Source: Actinomycetes bacterium
Lineage (GTDB): Bacteria; Actinomycetota; Humimicrobiia; Humimicrobiales; Humimicrobiaceae
Direction: 5' to 3'
NCBI GenBank assembly: GCA_030609215.1
Contig: JAUWCR010000059.1
Location: 1-7,552 of the forward strand
DNA length: 7,552 bases
In this document: positions 1 to 5,398 of the stretch, piece by piece
Layout of the letters: each line of letters opens with the position of its first letter
Position numbering within the stretch: the first letter of the stretch is position 1
Translations under genes and position numbers: made by a program
Notes under the pieces: generated by a model
Databases searched by the model: none
What the model was told of the DNA's origin: nothing
What the model saw: only the letters and a program-made list of their open reading frames with translations

Positions 1-569
1 CCCGCTGTAATCATTTCCATGGGAGCATTTTTAATAATATTAATATCTGCTATAATAGCTTTGGGAGAAATGGCGGTATATGTTGTTTTTAAACCATTGA
101 CAATTAACGCTGAAACGGTTGAAGCGTATCCATCCATTGAAGGTGCAGTTACTACAATAAAATAGGGAATACTTAATTTATAACTCAGATATCTTGATAG
201 ATCGTTTAAAGTTCCCGAACCAATAGCAAGAATTAAGTCTGTATCGCAATTAATTTGAATTAGAAGTTTACCAATTGCTTTTTCATCTGGAATTAAATGT
301 TCTTCATCTTCAAAAATGTATTTTTTTAAATCAAACCCATTTCCCTGTAATGCTGTTTCAGTAATTTCTCCGGCAACTTTATAAGTATTGGCATCGGCAA
401 TAATAAAGATTTTTTTAAAATTATATTTATTTATTAGAGAAGGTAAAAAAGCAATTGCTTCTTTTTCTATTACAATATTATCGATATCTACTCTATGTTC
501 TTTGCCGCAATTACAAGTAAACTTTGCATTAAGAAAATCTCTAATTTTAAATTCTTCTAAATTTATCAA
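1..569 (-). CDS. araM: sn-glycerol-1-phosphate dehydrogenase, AraM/EgsA family (partial, N-terminal half)
   Basis: Runs off the low edge of the window, so 189 residues plus two bases of the next codon are visible out of roughly 390-400 usual for the family. Seen: an N-terminal CNCGKEH segment (residues 19-25), an NAD-binding stretch AIGSGTLND (115-123), then TAPSMDGYAS (141-150), whose Asp146 matches the metal ligand of G1P dehydrogenases, and KAIIADINIIKNAP (170-183). Family knowledge: these cytoplasmic NAD(P)-dependent, Ni/Zn-dependent enzymes interconvert dihydroxyacetone phosphate and sn-glycerol-1-phosphate; Bacillus subtilis AraM belongs here and lies in the arabinose operon. The start is TTG at 569-567: an in-frame TAA directly precedes it, no in-frame ATG follows for over 140 codons, and GGGAGG lies 5 nt upstream. 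A DHAP-linked role would fit the aldolase nearby, but a long gap and a hairpin at 733-774 separate it from the catabolic genes, so it is probably transcribed on its own. The two remaining metal-ligand His residues lie outside the window. Confidence 0.9.
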   Translation of the reverse strand, partial: MINLEEFKIRDFLNAKFTCNCGKEHRVDIDNIVIEKEAIAFLPSLINKYNFKKIFIIADANTYKVAGEITETALQGNGFDLKKYIFEDEEHLIPDEKAIGKLLIQINCDTDLILAIGSGTLNDLSRYLSYKLSIPYFIVVTAPSMDGYASTVSALIVNGLKTTYTAISPKAIIADINIIKNAPMEMITA

Positions 570-580
570 TTAATCCTCCC
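570..580 (-). promoter_or_regulatory. Ribosome binding site that fixes the TTG start of the AraM-like gene
   Basis: On the minus strand GGGAGG (580-575) is followed by the 5-nt spacer ATTAA and then TTG. The spacer ends in an in-frame TAA (572-570), so no start further upstream in this frame is possible. This makes TTG the supported start despite being a rare codon. Confidence 0.75.
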
Positions 581-732
581 TATAATACTTTGGGATTTAT
601 AATGCTATACAAAAACTCACCGCATAGAAGTAATAATAAATTATTTGTAACAATTTCGGATTAATAACCTATTATTTCATGCGCGGAAACAACCAAACAA
701 GAAAGCAAAACGATATTTCTTAATTTTAAAAT
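574..732. other. AT-rich leader upstream of the AraM-like gene; no convincing promoter
   Basis: This stretch lies between the hairpin at 733-774 and the AraM-like gene and should hold that gene's promoter. I looked on the minus strand for -35/-10 pairs. TTGTTA near 637-650 has no good -10 at 16-18 nt, and TATAAA close to the gene has no good -35. No riboswitch, operator palindrome or coding region stood out. Confidence 0.4.
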
Positions 733-774
733 AGGCTGTTTTAAATACGCATAAATACGCATTTAAAACAGCCT
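733..774 (-). terminator. Perfect 14-bp hairpin, probable intrinsic terminator of the decayed gene upstream
   Basis: AGGCTGTTTTAAAT (733-746) pairs perfectly with ATTTAAAACAGCCT (761-774) around a 14-nt loop. On the minus strand it begins only about 10 nt after the TAA (787-785) that ends the decayed reading frame, and the stem is followed by ATTTTAAAATT, a weak U-rich tract. On the plus strand the stem is followed 6 nt later by six T, so it could work in both directions, but no plus-strand gene is visible. It would also insulate the AraM-like gene from the catabolic genes upstream. Confidence 0.6.
743..762. repeat. Tandem 10-bp duplication in the hairpin loop
   Basis: AAATACGCAT occurs twice, head to tail and without mismatch (743-752 and 753-762). 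Removing one copy would leave the same 14-bp stem closed by a 4-nt ACGC loop, so the present loop looks like a simple duplication inside a once compact terminator hairpin. Confidence 0.85.
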
Positions 775-784
775 CGGTAATTTT

Positions 785-1177
785 TTACACAAATAAACCC
801 AATAGTTTCTGGTGTTGTTTTGCGATTAATAATTCCATATCAAATACAAGTGTACTTTTTATCACTTCTATACTTATTATATCATACCCAATTATATCTA
901 TTTTTTTCTTATGCAATACAAGTCAGCTATATAGAAAAAAAGGAACTTCCAGATCAATAGACCATTCCGAAGTAATGGTTCTGGCTCCCATTTTATCCTC
1001 GTAATTTACTCTGGCTAATTCATTTGTATATTTTAAAAGATAATCGATATGAACAATATTTCTAATCAAAACCAGCGATAATCTAAAAGTATATTTTGTT
1101 ACAGAAATTGTTTTTCTACCAACTAAATACAATAAAGGTATTCCTCTAGAAATAGCTACTCCAATGTAAATACTTGC
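785..1177 (-). pseudogene. Decayed reading frame of unknown function
   Basis: One minus-strand frame reads from a TGA at 1180-1178 to a TAA at 787-785, interrupted only by an in-frame TGA at 925-923. The upper part includes the segment DYLLKYTNELARVNYEDKMG; after the internal stop it continues for about 45 codons (for example DIISIEVIKSTLVFDMELL) before the TAA. A terminator-like hairpin starts about 10 nt after this final stop, which supports a real former gene rather than a chance frame. Upstream, 1233-1156 in another frame gives a protein-like stretch ending NLEQVFTLE, which may be the same gene before a frameshift. I do not recognise the family. An alternative is a short live gene of 69 codons starting at TTG 1132, with AGAGGA 9 nt upstream. 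The coding potential rests on frame continuity and the hairpin only. Confidence 0.35.
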
Positions 1178-1439
1178 TCAAGATTCATTCTGTAACAGGC
1201 AATAATTATCAACTTATTTGCAGCCAAAATTACCTATTTGCTAATTATTTAAAATTCAGTTATCATCATTCAATATTTTAACTTATTCTTTTATATGTTT
1301 GAAACTGTCTGTGTCCTGTAAGTCCGTACTTAAAAATTTTATTTTACTAAGATAGGGTAACAATTGTTTTAAGAAGTTTTTAATTTAACGGAAAGTGACT
1401 AATGTATTTAAAATAATATTTTAATCACTTTTCTTTAAA
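1178..1439. other. Gap downstream of the XylB/YoaC-like kinase; one short orphan frame and a weak hairpin
   Basis: No intact gene. Minus-strand 1384-1283 reads as a protein-like fragment of about 33 codons containing FLKQLLPYLSKIKF and ending DSFKHIKE before TAA; it has no start codon or ribosome site that I can support and may be a gene scrap. Just after the kinase stop, AAAGTGA (1392-1398) pairs with TCACTTT (1425-1431), with an inner palindrome TTAAAATA/TATTTTAA (1408-1415, 1417-1424) and a 9-nt bulge. It lacks a clear U-run, so it is only a weak terminator candidate. Confidence 0.35.
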
Positions 1440-2960
1440 TTAAATATTTGTTAATTTAAATAAATCATCTTTTGTATGCTTATATATATTTATATAAACT
1501 TCAAATAATTTTGCATAGCGCTCGTGCCATGTATTATCAGGCATGATAACCTTTTTTATTTTTATTGATTTCCGGCTAATATCTCTAACGTTATTATATA
1601 ATTTTACCCCTACACCTGCTAATAGTGCATCTCCAAATGGAGCTCCTATTGAGGTTTCAGGTACTAATATGGGCATATTAAGCATTGATGCCTTAATTTT
1701 AAGCCATAAATCACTATTACTTCCCCCGCCTACTGCTTTCAGTTTATTAACTTTCAAACCTAATTTATTTACTTCTTTTAAATTATGGTATAAAGCAAAG
1801 GAAGTTCCTTCCAAAATCGCTCTAATCATTTGCTTACGGGTAGTATTTAACGTTAATCCAATAAACATTCCTCGTGCATGTGAATCCCAGATAGGTGATC
1901 TTTCTCCCATCATATATGGTAAGAATAATAAATTACCTGCTCCTGCCTCTACTTTACTGGCTTCTAAATCCATAAGTTCAAAAATATTAAGATTTAATTT
2001 CTGAGCTACTTTTTTTTCAGTATTAACAAATTGATCTCTAAACCATTTTAAACATGCCCCGGTAGAGCTCATTGCTCCAAATATTAAACAATGATTTCCG
2101 AACCCTTGATACATGACTGTCAGATTTTTATTATTTTTCCATTTATCAGAAGCTATAAGTAAAACCGTAGAAGTGCCTGTCATTTCAACTGCTTCGCCAG
2201 AATTAATAACTCCTGCTTCTATAGCCGCAGCAGGACCATCAACCGTACCTGCAATTACAGGAATTCCTTGACTTAAACCGGTCACTGCTGCTGCCTTTTT
2301 AGTTACTGTTCCAATAATATCTGTACATTCATAAATTTTCGGTAATATCTTTGGGGAAATATCCAACTGCTGACATAATTCTTGAGACCATCTATTTTTA
2401 TTTTTATCATATATTTGTGAAAGACTGGCATGTACCTTGTCTATCGAAAAACATCCTGTCAATTTATAATTTATATATCCATTGCATTGTAAAATTTTAT
2501 AAGTACGATTCAGTAAATGGGATTCATTTTTTTTAAACCATAATAGTTTTGGAAAAGTAAAATATGGATCAATGCGATTTCCAGTAATTTCCTTTATTTT
2601 TACTTCTCCTATTTTTTGTCTTAAGAAATCACACTCTTTTTCCGATCGCCGATCCATCCATATTAATGCATTACGTAAAGGATTTCCCTTTATATCTAAG
2701 GGCAGCACCGTAGGGGCCTGTGAACTAACTCCAATAGCAGCAATTTCATATTTGTTTATTTGGAGATTATTTGTAATTTGAGAAATCGTTTCAGCAGTCG
2801 CCTCCCACCATTGCTCAGCATCTTGCTCTGCCCACCCAGCTTCTGGAAAAAATGTCGGATATTCAGCACTTTCTTGGGTTAATATCGACCCATCTAAAGC
2901 AAATAATACAGATTTAACATTTGTTGTACCAATATCAATACCTAAAATACATTTACTCAT
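1440..2960 (-). CDS. FGGY-family carbohydrate kinase, XylB/YoaC-like
   Basis: 506 residues, a normal full length for FGGY kinases, which transfer the ATP gamma-phosphate to a sugar or polyol hydroxyl in the cytoplasm. Seen in order: phosphate-binding GIDIGTTNVKSVLF (7-20); GWAEQDAEQWW (42-52); SSQAPTVLPLD (79-89) in the substrate region; IAGTVDGPAAAIEAG (236-250) with probable catalytic Asp241; GTSTV (262-266); GERSP (352-356); and AVGGGSNSDLWLKI (409-422) for the nucleotide. ATG at 2960 has GGAG 8 nt upstream. Xylulokinases usually read SGQMHG where this protein has SSQAPT, so xylulose is not assured. Bacillus subtilis pairs a kinase (YoaC) with a hydroxyacid dehydrogenase (YoaD); the same pair occurs here, separated only by the transposase remnant. 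Family certain, substrate unknown. Confidence 0.93.
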   Translation of the reverse strand: MSKCILGIDIGTTNVKSVLFALDGSILTQESAEYPTFFPEAGWAEQDAEQWWEATAETISQITNNLQINKYEIAAIGVSSQAPTVLPLDIKGNPLRNALIWMDRRSEKECDFLRQKIGEVKIKEITGNRIDPYFTFPKLLWFKKNESHLLNRTYKILQCNGYINYKLTGCFSIDKVHASLSQIYDKNKNRWSQELCQQLDISPKILPKIYECTDIIGTVTKKAAAVTGLSQGIPVIAGTVDGPAAAIEAGVINSGEAVEMTGTSTVLLIASDKWKNNKNLTVMYQGFGNHCLIFGAMSSTGACLKWFRDQFVNTEKKVAQKLNLNIFELMDLEASKVEAGAGNLLFLPYMMGERSPIWDSHARGMFIGLTLNTTRKQMIRAILEGTSFALYHNLKEVNKLGLKVNKLKAVGGGSNSDLWLKIKASMLNMPILVPETSIGAPFGDALLAGVGVKLYNNVRDISRKSIKIKKVIMPDNTWHERYAKLFEVYINIYKHTKDDLFKLTNI

Positions 2961-3005
2961 ATTAGCTGCTCCAAATATATTTAAAAACCTTTGAATGAAT
3001 CAAAT

Positions 3006-3029
3006 AACCAACCTACATAGCAGGTGGTT
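3006..3029 (-). repeat. Imperfect hairpin, possible right end of the IS200/IS605 remnant
   Basis: AACCAACCT (3006-3014) pairs with AGGTGGTT (3022-3029) across a 7-nt loop, with one bulged base. It lies 17 nt beyond the stop of the transposase remnant on the same strand. IS200/IS605 elements have short imperfect subterminal hairpins instead of terminal inverted repeats, so position and form fit a right end. A weak terminator is the alternative, but no U-run follows. Confidence 0.45.
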
Positions 3030-3046
3030 TTAAAGAAAAGAGACAC

Positions 3047-3330
3047 CTATAAGGGGTAAACCCTTGTTGGTCTTTCTCCCCTTCTTTCTTTTTCTTGATA
3101 TTTTACATATTTTCTAATTTTTGTCTCACCCAAACCCATGGCGTTACACAATATCCACGGATTAAAAAAATAGTTTCCACAATAGGGCTTCCTTTTGAGA
3201 GCAGGATAACTTTTGAAGAGTTTTATCAATGTCTTGCCTTTAATATACCCATTACTTCGGATATCGATAATCTGGAAAGCATAGAAGATACCATATGTAT
3301 ATGTTCTTCTTTTAGATTAAACTTTGAACA
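3047..3330 (-). pseudogene. tnpA: IS200/IS605-family TnpA (Y1 HUH transposase), truncated and frameshifted
   Basis: Three minus-strand frames join into the C-terminal two-thirds of a TnpA. Frame one has NLKEEHIHM, with the HIH metal motif at 3303-3295, then SISEVMGILK, and stops at TGA 3228-3226. Frame two resumes near 3236 as KTLIKLFKSYPALKRKPY. After the A/T run at 3163-3169, the frame reading RGYCVT (3159-3142) carries the family's catalytic Tyr (3153-3151). Frame three, from 3140, reads MGLGETKIRKYVKYQEKERR and ends at TAG 3049-3047. Family knowledge: TnpA is about 140-150 residues and moves single-stranded DNA using HUH plus Tyr; here the first 50-60 residues are missing and at least three indels break the frame, so it is dead. 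It lies between the hydroxyacid dehydrogenase and its partner kinase in the same orientation. No TnpB is visible. Confidence 0.8.
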
Positions 3331-4354
3331 CTCTCTTTAACTCCTTTCCCTTTATCCATCGTATAACATCTTCTACTATCATTTTGGATTGGTATGTTGG
3401 CACATCATCAGAGGCACCTGCAATATGTGGGGTAAAAGTAACATTTTCCATATTTAAAAGTGGGTGATTGGAAGGTATAGGCTCATACCAATATACGTCT
3501 AAAGCTGCACCCGCAATCTTTTTATTCTCTAATACTTTAATCAATGCATCTTGTTTTATAATCGATGCCCGAGCAGTATTAATAATATATGCATTAGATT
3601 TCATTAGCGAAAGCTCCTTTTCACCTATTAAACCTATTGTTTCTTTCGTAACCTTACAATGAATAGAAACAAAATCAGCTAAGCTTAAAAGTGTATTTAG
3701 GGATACTAATTTTACCATTATTATTTTTGCATCTTCTTTGGAACAATATGGATCATATGTAATAATATTCATGTCAAATGCTTTTGCAAATTTTGCTACA
3801 CGTCTCCCAATATTTCCTAATCCAATTAATCCTAACGTTCTACCCCTGAGTTCGTATCCTCTAAATTTTTTATACGGGCTGTTTTCATCTATATTCCACA
3901 TCACATCGTCCTGATGAGGTGTATTGTATATATCCCTGACAGGCTTTCCTAAATATTTTCCAATTTTCATACTATGATGTGCTCTTGCAATATGACGTAA
4001 TTCTGCCAATATTAATCCTATGGTAAATTCGGCCGCTGAATTTGCATTACGTCCTGGTGTATAAATTACAGGTATATTCATGGCACTCGCTGCTTTTACA
4101 TCAATATTAACAGGAGTGCCTCTTGGGCATCCAATTAATTTTAGTTTTTTTGAATTCTTTATAATTTTTTTTGTTATATTTTCATAGCTTGCAATTAGTA
4201 TATCTGTATCTTGTAATATTTCTATAATTTTATCTTCATTAAATAATTTCCCATTTTTAACCCAACCTGTCACAGTTACATCACAATATTTCCTTAATTG
4301 ATTTAATTCATTTTCAAGAATTGTTGCAGTTACTACAGCCTTGTATTTTTTCAT
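3317..4354 (-). CDS. D-isomer-specific 2-hydroxyacid dehydrogenase, YoaD-like
   Basis: 345 residues. The family consists of cytoplasmic NAD(P)-dependent enzymes that interconvert 2-keto acids and D-2-hydroxy acids. Seen: substrate-domain GCPRGTPVNID (75-85) and TPGRNANSAAEFTIGLI (99-115); Rossmann GLGNIGRRVAKFA (178-190) with Asp201 (YDPY) at the end of the second strand, which favours NAD; the catalytic set Arg262 (NTARASI), Glu291 (YWYEPIP) and His310 (TPHIAGAS). ATG at 4354 has AGAGGG 6 nt upstream. It follows the aldolase by 91 nt and is probably cotranscribed with it and the kinase at 1440-2960. The extreme C-terminus, KRVFKV, is unusual where relatives tend to continue with something like RVVNPE; the transposase-derived frame overlaps these last codons, so the tail may have been replaced. 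Substrate unknown; this is not phosphoglycerate dehydrogenase on the evidence here. Confidence 0.92.
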   Translation of the reverse strand: MKKYKAVVTATILENELNQLRKYCDVTVTGWVKNGKLFNEDKIIEILQDTDILIASYENITKKIIKNSKKLKLIGCPRGTPVNIDVKAASAMNIPVIYTPGRNANSAAEFTIGLILAELRHIARAHHSMKIGKYLGKPVRDIYNTPHQDDVMWNIDENSPYKKFRGYELRGRTLGLIGLGNIGRRVAKFAKAFDMNIITYDPYCSKEDAKIIMVKLVSLNTLLSLADFVSIHCKVTKETIGLIGEKELSLMKSNAYIINTARASIIKQDALIKVLENKKIAGAALDVYWYEPIPSNHPLLNMENVTFTPHIAGASDDVPTYQSKMIVEDVIRWIKGKELKRVFKV

Positions 4355-4445
4355 AAAAAGCCCTCTTTCGTTTCATTCTGTCTATAGCCAACGATATTTT
4401 TTTATATTTTTACTTTTGATATAAAAAACAATATTAATCTATCTA

Positions 4446-5090
4446 CTACTTTTGTCCATATTTTTCTAAATAAAACTTACGCATATGATTAACATCTTCA
4501 TTTGTTAAACATACAGGACCACCAAATGCTTGTGTGTCAATAAATACCTTCGCTGCTTTTTCTACGATCTGAGATGTTATTAAAGCCTCATTTAAATTTC
4601 TTCCAAGACAAACAGGACCATGACTTGCTAAAATTATAGCATTTCTATTCTCAAGTTTTTTTACCGCATTTTTTACCATTTGTTCTGAGCCCGGTAATGC
4701 ATATTCTGTAATTCTTATAGAGCCCCCTACAATTTGTACCATATCATCAAGCAAAGGTGGTATATCTTTGCGGGCTGCAGCAATACTACTTGCATTAACA
4801 GAATGAGTATGCATCACCGCATTTATTTCTGGACGTACTTTATATATTTCTGCATGAAGCGGAAATTCTACAGATGGCTTCAATTTTCCCACATAACTCA
4901 AGTCATGTATATTTGCCAAGACCATATCTTCTGGTTTAAGTATATCATAACCCATTCCGCTTGGTGTGATAATCATATAATGTTTATCTACTCTTGCACT
5001 AATATTTCCCCAGGTACCTGCTGCAAGTCCCATTTTAGACATTTTTATTGAAATTTCTAGCACTTCTTTTTTAATATCTTCTAATTCCAT
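4446..5090 (-). CDS. Class II aldolase/adducin-family protein, L-fuculose-phosphate aldolase-like
   Basis: 214 residues, matching FucA-type aldolases. Seen: GTWGNISAR (25-33) and TPSGMGYD (42-49) for phosphate binding; PSVEFPLHAEIY (72-83) with probable catalytic Glu75; zinc ligands His94 and His96 in HTHS, and His157 in SHGPVCLG. Family knowledge: these Zn enzymes cleave ketose-1-phosphates to DHAP plus an aldehyde; relatives act as L-ribulose-5-phosphate 4-epimerases or act on acid-sugar phosphates, so the reaction is not settled by motifs. ATG at 5090 has a strong AAGGAGGT (5108-5101) 10 nt upstream. It heads a group with the hydroxyacid dehydrogenase and second kinase, downstream of a 308-nt gap that holds a candidate promoter. 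The gene ends with two tandem TAG codons. Substrate is likely a phosphorylated pentulose, tetrulose or related acid made by one of the neighbouring kinases (inference). Confidence 0.92.
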   Translation of the reverse strand: MELEDIKKEVLEISIKMSKMGLAAGTWGNISARVDKHYMIITPSGMGYDILKPEDMVLANIHDLSYVGKLKPSVEFPLHAEIYKVRPEINAVMHTHSVNASSIAAARKDIPPLLDDMVQIVGGSIRITEYALPGSEQMVKNAVKKLENRNAIILASHGPVCLGRNLNEALITSQIVEKAAKVFIDTQAFGGPVCLTNEDVNHMRKFYLEKYGQK

Positions 5091-5139
5091 TTTATCAACA
5101 ACCTCCTTAAATATTAATTATATTAAAATATTATATTAT

Positions 5140-5169
5140 TTTATATAGGCACAACCATTCTTGCAGCAA
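5140..5169 (-). promoter_or_regulatory. Candidate sigma-A-type promoter for the aldolase group
   Basis: Minus strand TTGCTG (5169-5164) lies 18 nt before TATAAA (5145-5140), or 16 nt before the overlapping TATATA (5147-5142). The start site would fall near 5133, giving a leader of about 43 nt before the aldolase ATG. The -35 matches the consensus only at TTG and the area is very AT-rich, so the call is weak. Confidence 0.3.
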
Positions 5170-5281
5170 CAAAACTGATGTAAAAAATCTAAATGATAAT
5201 TTTTTGCACTTATTCATATTTTATACTTAAATGGAGCGGTATTTTATTTTAGCGGAAACACTCTATCTATCAAAGTGGAAA

Positions 5282-5297
5282 TGGGAACAAATTCCCA
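5282..5297. repeat. Short inverted repeat in the intergenic gap
   Basis: TGGGAA (5282-5287) and TTCCCA (5292-5297) are perfect inverted arms around CAAA. A related TTGGGACAAATG follows at 5303-5314, so the GGGA-CAAAT word is repeated in the same direction 22 nt apart. It could be an operator half-site arrangement or chance. Confidence 0.45.
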
Positions 5298-5398
5298 GCA
5301 AGTTGGGACAAATGATAATCTGTTAAGGTGACTACCATACATGTAAAAATCTGATAGTCCTATAACACTTATAATACCTTCATTCTTAATTTCTCATT

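Larger units (their letters stand above)
5091..5398. other. Non-coding gap splitting the catabolic genes into two groups
   Basis: The gap lies between the EryA-like kinase and the aldolase. It holds the aldolase ribosome site and a candidate promoter (separate entry), the inverted repeat at 5282-5297, and a loose hairpin ACTACCA (5331-5337)/TGATAGT (5352-5358) after the kinase with no clear U-run. AGCGG occurs twice (near 5234 and 5252) and GGGA-CAAAT-like words occur at 5283-5292 and 5305-5314. Short protein-like frames exist here, but none has a start and ribosome site. A regulatory region or an old insertion scar are both possible. Confidence 0.4.

Noticed and set aside
388..573. Plus-strand open frame of 61 codons at the AraM-like gene
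   Set aside because: Antisense to a clear G1P dehydrogenase N-terminus that has its own strong ribosome site.
661..700. Catabolite-responsive element around GCGCGGAAACAACC
   Set aside because: The spacing and symmetry do not match the cre consensus TGWNANCGNTNWCA on either strand.
743..762. Tandem 10-bp repeat as plasmid iterons or a CRISPR unit
   Set aside because: Only two copies, no spacer, and they sit in a hairpin loop; a loop duplication explains them.
1392..1431. Strong intrinsic terminator directly after the YoaC-like kinase
   Set aside because: The stem is AT-rich with a 9-nt bulge and no clear U-run on the minus strand, so it is kept only as a weak note in the gap entry.
1543..2004. 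Plus-strand open frame of 153 codons within the YoaC-like kinase
   Set aside because: It lies wholly antisense to well-conserved FGGY motifs (GERSP, GGGSNS), so it is a shadow of that gene.
3095..3340. Plus-strand open frame of 81 codons opposite the transposase remnant
   Set aside because: The opposite strand gives recognisable TnpA motifs (HIH, GYCVT, KIRKYVKYQEKERR) across three frames; the plus frame matches nothing I recognise and has no clear ribosome site.
4734..5051. Plus-strand open frame of 105 codons within the aldolase
   Set aside because: Antisense to the conserved zinc and catalytic motifs of the aldolase, with no ribosome site; Cys/His-rich content is a reflection of that strand.
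5091..5398. Riboswitch or T-box leader in the gap before the aldolase
   Set aside because: I found no specifier-type stem, conserved T-box bulge or strong terminator/antiterminator pair; the predicted leader is only about 43 nt.
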